Positions 16,672-25,570 are shown, counted from the stretch's first letter. The stretch: DNA of 64,000 bases from Actinomadura oligospora ATCC 43269 (GCF_000518265.1 NZ_KI912410.1:724774-788773); one strand, 5' to 3'. Numbers and translations are program-made. Notes: generated from the letters alone by a model not told the origin.

Positions 16672-17595
16672 GTGATCACGAGGGCGCTGGCCAAGAACGT
16701 CGTAGAGGTGTGGGGCGCGGACGGCGAGCGGTGGCTGAACGACCTGCCCGCCACGCTCGCCGCCGTCGCCCGCGACTGGGAACTGACGCTCGGCGAGCCG
16801 TACGAGCTTTCCTACCACTACGTGACCAGGGCGAACGCGGCGGACGGCACCCCGGCCGTCCTCAAGCTCGGCCTTCCGGACGCGGAGTCGCTGACCGGTG
16901 AGATCCCGGCCCTGCGAGCGTTCGACGGACGCGGGGCCGTCCGCGTCATCCGGGACGACCTGGCGCGCGGCGCGCTGCTCCTCGAACGGGCCACGCCCGG
17001 CACGCGCCTGCGCGACCTCGTGCCCAAGCGCGACGAAGAAGCGACGTCCGCGCTGGTCAGCGTGATGCGGCGGCTGCACGTCCCGCCGCCGGACGGCTGC
17101 GAACTCCCGGACGCGATCACCCAGGTCAGCGCCTTCGACGACTACGCGCGCAGGCTCGGCGAGAACGGTCCGCTGCCGCTCGACTTCGTCGTCCGCGCGG
17201 GCGGGCTCATGCGCGAACTGTGCTCGGACGCGGCCGGACGCGTCGTCCTGCACGGCGATCTGCACCACGACAACGTCCTCAGCGGGACGCGCGAACCCTG
17301 GCTCGCCATCGACCCGCACGGACTCGTCGGCGACCCCGGCTACGACACCGGAACCTTCCTCTACGACCCCGAACCCGACGACCGGGACGAAGCGCTCACC
17401 GCCCTCGTCCCGGCCCGCGTCGAACAGGTCGCGGGCGAACTCGCCGTCCCTCTCGACCGCGTGATCGCCTGGGGATTCGTCAAAGCGGTCATGTCGGACG
17501 TCTGGACGGCAGAGGACTGGAACCCCGGCGACACCTGGTCCCCGCTCAGCCGCGCCCACGACGTCGCCCGGTTACTCCGCCCGCGCCTCTCCTGA
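16672..17595 (+). CDS. Aminoglycoside/hydroxyurea phosphotransferase-like kinase (APH(6) type)
   Basis: A 307-aa protein. The N-lobe Lys sits in PAVLKLGLP (about residue 65). The catalytic loop is HGDLHHDNVL (194-203, D196 and N201). The metal site is LAIDPHGLVGDPGYD (D214). This is the aminoglycoside/hydroxyurea antibiotic resistance kinase family. Chromosomal actinobacterial members often have unknown substrates, so resistance is not implied. Start GTG 16672. Its 3' end overlaps the convergent gene by 24 nt. Confidence 0.85.
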   Translation: MITRALAKNVVEVWGADGERWLNDLPATLAAVARDWELTLGEPYELSYHYVTRANAADGTPAVLKLGLPDAESLTGEIPALRAFDGRGAVRVIRDDLARGALLLERATPGTRLRDLVPKRDEEATSALVSVMRRLHVPPPDGCELPDAITQVSAFDDYARRLGENGPLPLDFVVRAGGLMRELCSDAAGRVVLHGDLHHDNVLSGTREPWLAIDPHGLVGDPGYDTGTFLYDPEPDDRDEALTALVPARVEQVAGELAVPLDRVIAWGFVKAVMSDVWTAEDWNPGDTWSPLSRAHDVARLLRPRLS

Positions 17596-18519
17596 GGCGG
17601 TCGAAGCCAGAGCGGCGGGAGCCTCCGGGAGCACTTCGGCCCCGAACTCCTCGGTCAGCTGAGCCACCGTGGCCTCGACGTCCTTCCCATGAAGCGCCAG
17701 GTGGACGCTGCCCAGGGCCTCATGCCGGACGACGTGCAGCGCGGTGTCGTAACCGGGCGAGAGGTGGATGTCCTCCTGCCAGGTCCGGTCGATGTGGTCG
17801 CGGCTGATCATCATGACCCAGAACTGGTCGCCGACCCACCAGAGGACGTCGTCAAGGTCGTCAAGGGAGGTCTTCAGCCAGGTCACCGGCCTCGGGACGG
17901 TCCGCCCCGGCTCCCCGGCCCGGACGGTCACCCACTCCTGATCGCCCTCCACCGGACGCGCCGGACGCAGGATCTCCTCCAGCTCCCGCTCCGACGCGTC
18001 GTCGTGCATGACGACCGGCGGATGCCCCAGCTCGCCCGCGACCAGCCCGGCGTACTCGGCGAAGTGCCGGACCTCCTCGTTCTCGTGGTCGAGCGCGCGT
18101 TGCAGCAGGTCGAGGGTCTCGTCGTCCGGACGGGCGCCGCCCGTCGCCATCAGCAGCGCGACCAGGGCCTGCGGCGATTCGGCGAACGAGTCCACGAGTT
18201 GCGCGCGCAGCATCTGCTCGCTCCACGCCGACATGTGGTCGCCCACGGCGGACCGGATCGCGATCGCGTGCTCGGCCGTGTCCGCCCGGACGAGCACCGC
18301 CTTGACCCCGACCTCGTCGCACAGCACCTCCATGAGGAGGTTGTCGCCCGCCTTCCACACCTCGGCGAGCGTCTCGCCGCCGAACCCGCCCGTCCCGTAC
18401 TGCTCGAACGACAGGCCCGTCGCGTCCCCGACCGCCGCGAGGAGCGCGTCGTCCACCTCGTCCTCAAGCCGGATGACCAGGGCACACCAGTACCGGCCGC
18501 CCTCCACGGTCTGAAGCAT
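17572..18519 (-). CDS. Hypothetical protein with helical middle region
   Basis: A 315-aa protein. ATG 18519 (MLQTVEGGRYWCALVIRLED) is preceded by GAAGGTGG; the frame is open to 18591. The middle (LLMATGGARPDDETLDLLQR, then ENEEVRHFAEYAGLVAGELG) looks like a HEAT-type helical part. The C-terminal half is Trp-rich (DDVLWWVGDQFWVMMISRDH). No catalytic motif recognised. Its last 24 nt overlap the end of the APH gene, tail to tail. Confidence 0.65.
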   Translation of the reverse strand: MLQTVEGGRYWCALVIRLEDEVDDALLAAVGDATGLSFEQYGTGGFGGETLAEVWKAGDNLLMEVLCDEVGVKAVLVRADTAEHAIAIRSAVGDHMSAWSEQMLRAQLVDSFAESPQALVALLMATGGARPDDETLDLLQRALDHENEEVRHFAEYAGLVAGELGHPPVVMHDDASERELEEILRPARPVEGDQEWVTVRAGEPGRTVPRPVTWLKTSLDDLDDVLWWVGDQFWVMMISRDHIDRTWQEDIHLSPGYDTALHVVRHEALGSVHLALHGKDVEATVAQLTEEFGAEVLPEAPAALASTASGEARAE

Positions 18520-18644
18520 CGTTCGTCCACCTTCGGGAGCCCGAAAAGCCGTCAGCGTAGTGACGGGTGGCGTTCCGTGAGGGGAGATCACCCAATCGTC
18601 AAGGGGTCTTGACGTCAGGGCATCCTGACGCGCATGCTCGTCCC

Positions 18645-19013
18645 ATGGGAACCGTGGACGAGCTCGAAACGCAGTACACGCTGGTGGCCGCCGTCGCCCG
18701 CTTCGACGACCTGCGCACCCGCGAGATCATCGCGGACGAGGCGCTCACCCAGGCGGAAGCCCTCGAACTCCTCGCGCTCGGCGAGGTCATCGCCCGCAAG
18801 GCCGGGTACGGACGCCAGCTCACCGTCCGGACGGCCCGTCAGGCGGGCGCGTCCTGGTCGCAGATCGGCGGCGCGCTCGGCACCACCAAGCAGGCCGCCT
18901 GGGAGGCCCACCAGCGCTGGATCGACGACCAGGCCAAGCGTCCCGAACCCGGCCACCTGGGCTGGGACGACGACGAACTCGCCGCCGCCCGAACCCTCGC
19001 AGGCGACGCCTAG
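18645..19013 (+). CDS. Small helix-turn-helix protein
   Basis: A 122-aa protein. The C-terminal half has a clear HTH: TVRTARQAGASWSQIGGALG followed by TTKQAAWEAHQRW. This is similar to sigma region 4-like helices and to DNA-binding proteins seen widely in actinomycetes. The N-terminal helix (LVAAVARFDDLRTREIIADE) may dimerise. Upstream, the hyphenated repeat GTCAA-GGGGTC-TTGAC (about 18599-18614) may be an operator or a -35 region. The gene is likely autoregulated. Confidence 0.7.
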   Translation: MGTVDELETQYTLVAAVARFDDLRTREIIADEALTQAEALELLALGEVIARKAGYGRQLTVRTARQAGASWSQIGGALGTTKQAAWEAHQRWIDDQAKRPEPGHLGWDDDELAAARTLAGDA

Positions 19014-19035
19014 CCTCCTCGACGCTAGGCGTCGC
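19003..19035. terminator. Hairpin made from the ends of two convergent genes
   Basis: The 11-bp stem GCGACGCCTAG (19003-19013) pairs with 19025-19035 across an 11-nt loop. Each arm contains the last codons and TAG stop of one gene, so both proteins end in Asp-Ala. Confidence 0.7.
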
Positions 19036-19777
19036 GCAAGCGGAACAGCAGCGCACCAAGACACAGGCACCCCACGGCGTACAAGGCCAGCACGCCCAGC
19101 CCGTGCCAGGGGGACAGCGGCAGCTCCGCGAGGTTCTTGGTCGCCTGCACCGACAGCCCGGCCTTCATCGGCGCGTACTTCTCCAGCCGCCGCTTCCAGT
19201 GCTCGGACGACACCAGCCGCGTCAGGATCGGCACCGCGTACAGGACGCTCAGGACCGTGATGATCGCGGCCCCGGAGTCGCGCAGCGCCGTCGCCAGCCC
19301 GAGACTCAGCAGGGCGACGAGCCCCAGGTAGAGGACGGTCCCGGCGGCGGCGCGCAGCGTGGCCCCGTCCGCGAGCGCGAACGAGTCGAGACCGTCCGAC
19401 GCCAGGACGACCCGTCCGATCAGCAGCGACCCGACGACGCCCACCACCCCGGCGACCACAGCGAAACCGCAGACCACCAGCGACTTCGCCGCCAGCACCC
19501 GCAGCCGCCCAGGCATCGCGACCAGCGTCGGGCCGATCGTGCCCGTCCCGTACTCGGCACCGACCGCGAGGCAGGCGAGGACGACCATCGTCGCCTGCCC
19601 GTACTGGACGCCGCCCAGCACCAGCTTCGGAAGGTCCTGCGGACCGTCCGAAACCCCGGTCCCCGCCGTGACGAGCGCCCCGACCAGGACGGTCAGCGCG
19701 GGCGTCGCGAGCAGCAGCCACGCCGTGCTGGACAGCGTCCGCAACTTCGTCCACTCGGCGTGCAGTTCGCGCCTCAC
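19025..19777 (-). CDS. ABC transporter permease (second permease)
   Basis: A 250-aa integral membrane protein with about six predicted segments (for example TAWLLLATPALTVLVGALVT and LVVCGFAVVAGVVGVVGSLL). It opens with ELHAEWTKLRTL, the motif typical of ABC-2 permeases in actinobacterial drug or lantibiotic exporters. GTG 19777 overlaps the stop of the preceding permease (GTGA). It forms a complex with the ATPase at 21348 and the permease at 19774. Confidence 0.88.
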   Translation of the reverse strand: MRRELHAEWTKLRTLSSTAWLLLATPALTVLVGALVTAGTGVSDGPQDLPKLVLGGVQYGQATMVVLACLAVGAEYGTGTIGPTLVAMPGRLRVLAAKSLVVCGFAVVAGVVGVVGSLLIGRVVLASDGLDSFALADGATLRAAAGTVLYLGLVALLSLGLATALRDSGAAIITVLSVLYAVPILTRLVSSEHWKRRLEKYAPMKAGLSVQATKNLAELPLSPWHGLGVLALYAVGCLCLGALLFRLRDA

Positions 19778-21351
19778 GCGTCCCTCCGGCGCAGCAGCCA
19801 CCACGCGAGCACCATCGCGACCAGCACGTACAGGCACGGGACGGCCAGTCCGGCCCACGGCGAGAGCGGGTAGCAGCCGTCCTCGGGCAGGCACAGGTCC
19901 GCCGTGAACGCGTAGTGCGGCTGGCTCTGCTGGACGGCGAACCCGGCCGCCGGCGTCACGCTCATCAGGAACCGCGACGCGCCGATCGGCAGCGCGGGAG
20001 CCAGGATCTGCGGGACCAGCACGATGACCAGCACCACGGCGATCGCCGCCGCGCTGTGCCGGAACACCGCCCCGAACGCCATCGCGAGGACGGCCACCAG
20101 CGCGACCAGCAGCGCCGACCCGATGATCGCCCGGAGCACCTCCGGATCCGACAGGCTCCAGCTCGGGAACCCCGGCGGCTTGAACCCGGACGACCGGATC
20201 CTCGACTCCGCCATCGGGAACGCCACCGCCAGCGCGACCGCCGACACGGCGAACACCGTCACGCCCAGCACCAGCCCCTTCGCGACCAGCATCCCGCCGC
20301 GTCGCGGAAGCGCCGTGAACGTCGTCCGGACGAGCCCGTGCCGGAACTCGGACGTCATGGACAGCGCCCCCACGGCCACCACCACGAGCATCCCGACGAG
20401 CGCGCCCTGCAACCCCTTCTGCACCAGGTCCATGCCGTGCGGCTCGGGCGCGATCTCACCCGATCCGGTCACCGTGATCGTCCCGGCGGAGATCGACGAG
20501 CCGTCCTTGACGTCCGGCGCGTCGTTCCCGCCGGTCTGTGCGGGACCGCCGCCGCCAGGCAGCCCGTTCGTGGGGGACTCGCCGACGGTCGTGCCCGTCC
20601 ACGTGCCGGGGTGCGTGCCCGTGACGTCCACGTTGTCGAAGGTCCCGACCGCGTGCGCGGGGACGTCGTTCACGGTCAACGACCCGAAGTGCCGCTCCAT
20701 GATCGTGTGCGGGGGAGAGGTCGCGAACACCCCGGCCTGCGCGTCCGCCGGGATCCCGCGAGCCGTCACGCTGCCCGCCTTCGTCCACTTCGTCCCGTCG
20801 GACGACACGTACGCCGTGAAGCGCGACCCCGACCGCGTCAGCCGCAGCCACGACGCGCCTGAACTGTCCGCCGAGACCGTCTTGTCGTGCGTGAAGTCGT
20901 TCTGCAGCCGCACGCCGTGCCCGGCCGTCGACAGCAGCGCCACATAGGACGCGCCGGGCTTCGTCCCGGCCTTCACCATGATCCCGGCCTTCGCCCACGG
21001 CTCCGTCGCGGTTCCCTGGGGCCCGGCGGGCACCAGGCTCTTCAACGACGCCAGGTGCGCCGTGATCGTCCCGTCCCCGTTCAGCCCCTGGTGGACGAAC
21101 CGGAACGCGTCCCGCACGACCTTGCCGTCCGGGCCCGTCGGCGGAGGGGCCTCCGGGCCGCCCGCGTGCTGCACGCTCCCGCCGGACGCGCCGAGCAGCG
21201 ACACCACCACCATCGCGACCGCCGCCGCGAGCAGCGTCAGCGTCCACCGGCGGACCGTCCGCAGCTTCGTCCACTCGGCCCTGACCTGCCGGAACGCCAC
21301 CGCACCCACGCCCGACCGCCCGGCGCTCACGTCCGTCCCCCCGGCGCTCAT
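19774..21351 (-). CDS. ABC-2 permease with a large extracytoplasmic beta-sandwich insertion
   Basis: A 525-aa protein. ATG 21351 overlaps the ATPase stop. It starts with the FRQVRAEWTKLRTVRRW motif and a first membrane segment (TLTLLAAAVAMVVVSLLG). An insertion of about 240 residues follows before the remaining segments. In that insertion WAKAGIMVKAG, GHGVRLQNDF, WLRLTRSGSRFTAYVSSDG and AGVFATSP resemble a DUF1349/LamG-like concanavalin fold. The rest is a standard multi-span permease ending LAWWLLRRRDA. The inserted domain should lie outside the membrane and may sense or bind the exported or toxic ligand. That last point is inference. Confidence 0.85.
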   Translation of the reverse strand: MSAGGTDVSAGRSGVGAVAFRQVRAEWTKLRTVRRWTLTLLAAAVAMVVVSLLGASGGSVQHAGGPEAPPPTGPDGKVVRDAFRFVHQGLNGDGTITAHLASLKSLVPAGPQGTATEPWAKAGIMVKAGTKPGASYVALLSTAGHGVRLQNDFTHDKTVSADSSGASWLRLTRSGSRFTAYVSSDGTKWTKAGSVTARGIPADAQAGVFATSPPHTIMERHFGSLTVNDVPAHAVGTFDNVDVTGTHPGTWTGTTVGESPTNGLPGGGGPAQTGGNDAPDVKDGSSISAGTITVTGSGEIAPEPHGMDLVQKGLQGALVGMLVVVAVGALSMTSEFRHGLVRTTFTALPRRGGMLVAKGLVLGVTVFAVSAVALAVAFPMAESRIRSSGFKPPGFPSWSLSDPEVLRAIIGSALLVALVAVLAMAFGAVFRHSAAAIAVVLVIVLVPQILAPALPIGASRFLMSVTPAAGFAVQQSQPHYAFTADLCLPEDGCYPLSPWAGLAVPCLYVLVAMVLAWWLLRRRDA

Positions 21352-22271
21352 GACCGGCCTCCCGGCGCGGCCTGGAACTCGGCGGCGTCGCGCGTCAGCT
21401 CCATGTACGCCTCCTCCAGCGTCGCGCGATGCGCGCTGACCTCGGTGAACGGCACCCGGGACGCGCCCAGCGCGGCCACCGTCGCCTCCGCGTCCAGGCC
21501 CGTCACGGTGAGGGCGTCCGAGCCGACCGACGCGACCGTCCCGCCCGCCCGGCTCAGCACGGCCATGGCCTCGGCGGGTGCGGACGTCCGCAGCGCGACC
21601 CGTCCGCCGGACGCCGCCGCCAGCAGCTCCGGGACGCTCGTGTCCGCGATGATCCGGCCTCGGCCGATCACGACGAGGCGGTCGGCCGTGTCCTCCAGCT
21701 CGCCCATCAGGTGGCTCGACACCAGGACCGCGCGGCCCTCGGCGGCGAGCGAGCGCAGCAGCCCGCGGATCCACATGATGCCCTCCGGATCGAGGCCGTT
21801 GACCGGCTCGTCCAGCATCAGCACCCGCGGATCGCCGAGCAGCGCCGCCGCGATCCCGAGCCGCTGCCGCATCCCGAGCGAGTACCCGCCGACCCGGCGC
21901 TTCGCCGCGCCGCCCGTGAGGCCGACCTGCTCCAGCACCTCGTCCAGGCGGCGCTTCGGGAGCCCGGCGGCGTTCGCGATCCAGCGCAGGTGGTCGCGTC
22001 CGCGCCGTCCGGGATGGACGGCGGACGCGTCCAGCATCGCGCCTACCGCGCGCAGCGGATCGCGTAGCGACCGGTACGGACGGCCCCCGACGAGCGCCCG
22101 CCCGCCGTCCGCCGCGTCCAGGCCGAGGACGATCCGCATCGTCGTGGACTTCCCCGCGCCGTTCGGCCCGACGAACCCGGTCACCAGGCCGGACCGCACG
22201 GTGAACGACACTCCGTCCAGTGCGCTGACCTGCCCATACCGTTTGCGCAGGCCGTCGACTTCTATTTCCAT
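21348..22271 (-). CDS. ABC transporter ATP-binding protein
   Basis: A 307-aa protein. Walker A is GPNGAGKST (35-43), the signature is YSLGM (130-134), Walker B is LMLDEP (151-156), and the switch His is in SSHLMGELE. The C-terminal 80 residues are the extension typical of drug/bacteriocin exporter ATPases. ATG 22271 (MEIEVDGLRKRYG) was chosen; GTG 22277 is possible, and no strong ribosome site is visible. First gene of a three-gene operon, divergent from the histidine kinase. That arrangement is typical of sensor-controlled exporters. Confidence 0.93.
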   Translation of the reverse strand: MEIEVDGLRKRYGQVSALDGVSFTVRSGLVTGFVGPNGAGKSTTMRIVLGLDAADGGRALVGGRPYRSLRDPLRAVGAMLDASAVHPGRRGRDHLRWIANAAGLPKRRLDEVLEQVGLTGGAAKRRVGGYSLGMRQRLGIAAALLGDPRVLMLDEPVNGLDPEGIMWIRGLLRSLAAEGRAVLVSSHLMGELEDTADRLVVIGRGRIIADTSVPELLAAASGGRVALRTSAPAEAMAVLSRAGGTVASVGSDALTVTGLDAEATVAALGASRVPFTEVSAHRATLEEAYMELTRDAAEFQAAPGGRS

Positions 22272-22307
22272 GCTCACCGACGCTAGGTGGGGCGGCACGC
22301 GCGGCGC

Positions 22308-22370
22308 GTCCCCCACGTGAGCGGTCTTCGGGGTCCCCGGCGCGAGCGGCGGGTCCCTCACGCGAGCGAT
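22308..22370. promoter_or_regulatory. Two 18-bp direct repeats in the exporter/kinase divergent promoter
   Basis: Copies at 22308-22325 and 22353-22370 share 15 of 18 bases (GTCCCyCACGyGAGCGrT) and start 45 bp apart, between divergent genes. They are good candidates for binding sites of the LuxR-type response regulator encoded at 23494. This is an inference from position and repetition. Confidence 0.45.
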
Positions 22371-22396
22371 GGCGGGATGTCCGAAACCCCGGGAAG

Positions 22397-23497
22397 ATGT
22401 CCAGCGTGTGGAGACGTGTCGGGCTCGGGGTGCTGCTGGCGGTGGCCGCCGTCGCTCAGATGACCGGCAGGGGCACGGACACCAACGCGCTCCTCTACGG
22501 GTTGCTCCTGTGCGTCTTCACGACGTTGCCGCTGGTCATCCCGCATGTCGGGCTCGCGGCCGTCGCCGTGTCCGGCGCGTGCCTGACGTCGCTCGCGGCC
22601 ACCGGAAGCCTCACCGGCGCGGGCTGTGCCGCGCTCCTCATCACCCTCTACCTGCTCGGACGCGCCGGAACCTACGCCCTCGCCGCCGTCCTCATCGTGC
22701 CGCTCGCCGTTTTCGCGCTGCTTCCGGATCCCGGCTTCGCCGCCCGCGTCGCGGCCGTCCTCGCGCCCGTCGCCGCCGGAGCCGGGATCGTCCAATGGGC
22801 CCGCACGCAGGCCGAACGCCAGACCGCCGCCGAGCAGACCATCGGCGCGACCCTCCTGGAGAACACCGCCAAGAGCGAGCGCGCCCGCATCGCCCGCGAG
22901 CTGCACGACGTCGTCGCGCACCACATCTCGATGATCGCCGTCCAGGCCGAGACCGCGCGCCTCGCCACCCCCGGCATGCCCGCCGACGGCGCGAAACGCC
23001 TGCTCGGCATCGGCGACACGGCCCGCACCGCGCTCACCGAGATGCGCCGCCTCCTCGGCGTCCTGCGCGAGGACGCGGGGGACGACGAGCAGGCTGCCCG
23101 CCGCCCCCAGCCCGGCCTCGCCCAGCTCGTCGGCCTCGTGGACGAGACGCGCGAGACGACCGGCTCGGCCGTCCGGCTCATCGTCAGCGGGCAGGTCGCC
23201 CCGCTCGACCCGGGCGTCGAGCTCACCGCGTACCGGATCGTCCAGGAGGCCCTCACCAACGCCCGCCGCCACGCCCCCGGAACGGCCGTCGACATCGCCC
23301 TCCACTACACCCCGGACGCCCTCCACCTGCGCGTCCGCGACCTCGGACCGGGCCCGCGCGACGACGTCCGCCCCGACGCGCACGGCCTGCTCGGCATGCG
23401 CGAACGCGCCGCGACCGTCGGCGGCGAACTCCGCACCGGCCCCGCCCCCGGCGGCGGCTTCCTCATCGAAGCGACCCTTCCCGGACGGCCCGCATGA
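22397..23497 (+). CDS. Sensor histidine kinase (HisKA_3 type)
   Basis: A 366-aa protein. The first 140 residues carry about four to five hydrophobic segments. The dimerisation/phosphoacceptor helix is ARIARELHDVVAHHISMIAV with His170. The catalytic domain has ELTAYRIVQEALTNARRHA (N-box) and HGLLGMRERA (G-box). The GreA-like HGLLGMRER end and NarL-type partner put it in the DesK/LiaS-like class. Start ATG 22397. The stop overlaps the regulator start (ATGA). It probably senses membrane or drug stress and drives the divergent exporter. Confidence 0.92.
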   Translation: MSSVWRRVGLGVLLAVAAVAQMTGRGTDTNALLYGLLLCVFTTLPLVIPHVGLAAVAVSGACLTSLAATGSLTGAGCAALLITLYLLGRAGTYALAAVLIVPLAVFALLPDPGFAARVAAVLAPVAAGAGIVQWARTQAERQTAAEQTIGATLLENTAKSERARIARELHDVVAHHISMIAVQAETARLATPGMPADGAKRLLGIGDTARTALTEMRRLLGVLREDAGDDEQAARRPQPGLAQLVGLVDETRETTGSAVRLIVSGQVAPLDPGVELTAYRIVQEALTNARRHAPGTAVDIALHYTPDALHLRVRDLGPGPRDDVRPDAHGLLGMRERAATVGGELRTGPAPGGGFLIEATLPGRPA

Positions 23498-24156
23498 CCA
23501 TCAGCATCGTCGTCGCCGACGACCACGAGATCGTCCGCTCCGGCTACGCCGCGCTCCTCGGCACCCAGCCCGACTTCACCGTCACCGGCACCGCCGCCGA
23601 CGGCTCCGAGGCCGTCCGCCTGTGCGCGACGCTCCACCCGGACGTCGTCCTCATGGACGTCCGGATGCCCGGAATGGACGGCATCGAGGCCACCGAACGT
23701 GTCCGCGCCGCCGCCGACCACACCCCGCGCGTCCTCATCCTCACCACCTTCGAGCTGGACGAATACGTCTACGACGCGCTCGCCGCCGGAGCCAGCGGCT
23801 TCCTCCTCAAGGACGTCACCGCCGAACGCCTCTTCGAGGCCGTCCGCATCGTCGCCGCCGGAGACGCCCTCCTCGCCCCCGGCGTCACCCGCCGCCTCGT
23901 CGAGGAGTTCGCCCGGTCGCGCCGCCGCCCGAAGACGACCCCGTCCGCGCTCGCCGCGCTGACCCCGCGCGAGACCGAGGTGCTGCGCGCGATGGCCGAG
24001 GGCTTCTCCAACCCCGAGATCGCCGCGCACCTGATCGTCAGCGAGGAGACGGTGAAGACGCACGTCAGCCGCATCCTCGGCAAGCTCGGCCTCCGCGATC
24101 GCACCCAGGCGGTCATCGCCGCCTACGAATCCGGCCTGATCGTCCCCGGCGCGTGA
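23494..24156 (+). CDS. LuxR/NarL-type response regulator
   Basis: A 220-aa protein. Receiver domain with the acidic pair DD in VVADDHE, phospho-Asp 55 in VLMDVRMPGMDG, Thr in ILTTF and Lys in LLKDVT. The C-terminal LuxR HTH is LTPRETEVLRAMAEGFSNPE, then TVKTHVSRILGKLGLRDR. Translationally coupled to the kinase. Its likely target is the shared intergenic region with two 18-bp repeats. Confidence 0.93.
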   Translation: MTISIVVADDHEIVRSGYAALLGTQPDFTVTGTAADGSEAVRLCATLHPDVVLMDVRMPGMDGIEATERVRAAADHTPRVLILTTFELDEYVYDALAAGASGFLLKDVTAERLFEAVRIVAAGDALLAPGVTRRLVEEFARSRRRPKTTPSALAALTPRETEVLRAMAEGFSNPEIAAHLIVSEETVKTHVSRILGKLGLRDRTQAVIAAYESGLIVPGA

Positions 24157-24231
24157 AGGTGTAGCGGGCACCACCACCGATCAGGGGGCGAGGCCGGTAG
24201 TGACGTCCGGACGCGGAACCTAGCGTCGAGA

Positions 24232-25467
24232 ATGTTGATCAAGAAAGCTCTCACCAGGAGATCCGCCGTGCGCCTGACCGCACCACTCGCCCTCGCCGTC
24301 GCGGCCTCCGCCGTCGCCGCCGCCTTCGTCGTCCCTGTCCTGGCCTCCGGCGGCCCGGCCCCTGCCCCGGCCTCGGCCGCCCCGGCCTCGGCCGCCCCGT
24401 CCGCCTTGCAGCGGGACGCCGACGCGATCCGCGACCTCGGCGTCACCGGTGTCCAAGCCCGCGTCACCGGGCCGGACGGCCGTTCGCAGGTCGTGACCAG
24501 CGGCGTCGCCGACGTCCGGACGAAGCGGCCCGTCCCGCCCGACGGACGCTTCCGCTTCGCGAGCGTCACCAAGACGTTCACCGCCACGGTCGTCCTGCAA
24601 CTCGTCGGCGAGGGACGCCTCTCCCTGGACGACACCGTCGAGCACGTCCTGCCCGGCGTCGTCCACGGCAACGGCAACGACGGACGGAGGATCACCGTCC
24701 GGAACCTGCTCCAGCACACCGGCGGCCTGCACGACGACATGCCGTCGATCGACTCACCGGAGTCCTACGACCTGCACCGGCTCGACACCCACACGGCGGA
24801 GGAGTTCGTCGCGCGCGCCATGAGGCACGAGCCGTACTTCGCGCCCGGCACGGACTGGAAGTACAGCAACACCGGCTACATCCTCCTCGGGATGATCATC
24901 GAGAGGGTCACCGGAAACCCCTGGGACGCCGAGGTGCGCGACCGCGTCCTGCGCCCCCTCGGAATGAACCACACCGCCTTCCCGGACGGGTCGCCGCGCA
25001 TCACCGGCCCGCACGCCCGCGGCTACCAGCGGTTCGAGACCGGCGGCCTCACCGACGTCACCGAGAACCGCGACAGCGCCTGGGCCGGAGCCGCGGGCGG
25101 CCTGATCGGCACCACCGCCGACCTCGACCGTTTCCTCCGCGCCCTCGACGCGGGCCGGCTCCTGCGTCCCGCCGAGCAGGGGGAGATGCGCCGGGGCGTT
25201 CCGGTCAAGGGCCCCCTCGCCACCGTCTGGGCGGGCGCCAAGGACGGCCTCGGCCTCTTCACCCGCCCGCTGACCTGCGGCGGAACCTACTCCTTCCACT
25301 CCGGCGACATCCTCGGCTACAAGACCCGGAACGCCGTCACCTTCGACGGCCGCCGCAGCGTCGTGATCTCCATGTCCACGATGCTCGAGGACACCATGGA
25401 CCACGCCGTCCAGCAGGAGAACGCCGCCTCCACCCTCATTGACAACGCCCTCTGCGGCACCCGCTAG
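24232..25467 (+). CDS. Secreted serine hydrolase (beta-lactamase / DD-peptidase family)
   Basis: A 411-aa protein. Signal peptide about 1-39, then an Ala/Pro linker. Motif 1 is S111-V-T-K114, motif 2 is Y211-S-N213, and motif 3 is H356-S-G358 in place of KTG. This is the serine-type D-Ala-D-Ala carboxypeptidase / esterase (family S12, class C-like) pattern, acting outside the membrane on peptidoglycan peptides or esters. It follows the two-component genes by 75 bases and could be controlled with them. The stop codon lies within a 20-bp tandem repeat. Confidence 0.9.
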   Translation: MLIKKALTRRSAVRLTAPLALAVAASAVAAAFVVPVLASGGPAPAPASAAPASAAPSALQRDADAIRDLGVTGVQARVTGPDGRSQVVTSGVADVRTKRPVPPDGRFRFASVTKTFTATVVLQLVGEGRLSLDDTVEHVLPGVVHGNGNDGRRITVRNLLQHTGGLHDDMPSIDSPESYDLHRLDTHTAEEFVARAMRHEPYFAPGTDWKYSNTGYILLGMIIERVTGNPWDAEVRDRVLRPLGMNHTAFPDGSPRITGPHARGYQRFETGGLTDVTENRDSAWAGAAGGLIGTTADLDRFLRALDAGRLLRPAEQGEMRRGVPVKGPLATVWAGAKDGLGLFTRPLTCGGTYSFHSGDILGYKTRNAVTFDGRRSVVISMSTMLEDTMDHAVQQENAASTLIDNALCGTR

Positions 25468-25570
25468 GTCTGTGCGGCAGCCGTTGGATCTCTGCCGCAG
25501 CCGTTGGATCTCTGCCGCAGGCGTTGGATTTCTGCGGCAGCCGTTGGATCTCCGTGGCAGCCGTTAGATC
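25461..25570. repeat. 20-bp tandem repeat joining two convergent genes
   Basis: Five full units and a half unit with period exactly 20 (25461, 25481, 25501, 25521, 25541, 25561). The consensus is ccgttggatctctgccgcag. Each unit ends in the short palindrome ctgcSgcag. The first unit contains the stop of the serine hydrolase, and the last contains the stop of the LysR gene. The copies may act as tandem terminator stems for both strands. Confidence 0.85.

Noticed and set aside
16672-17595. Acquired antibiotic-resistance gene
   Set aside because: Codon use matches the replicon and no mobile element is near. Chromosomal APH(6)-like kinases are common and often have no resistance role.
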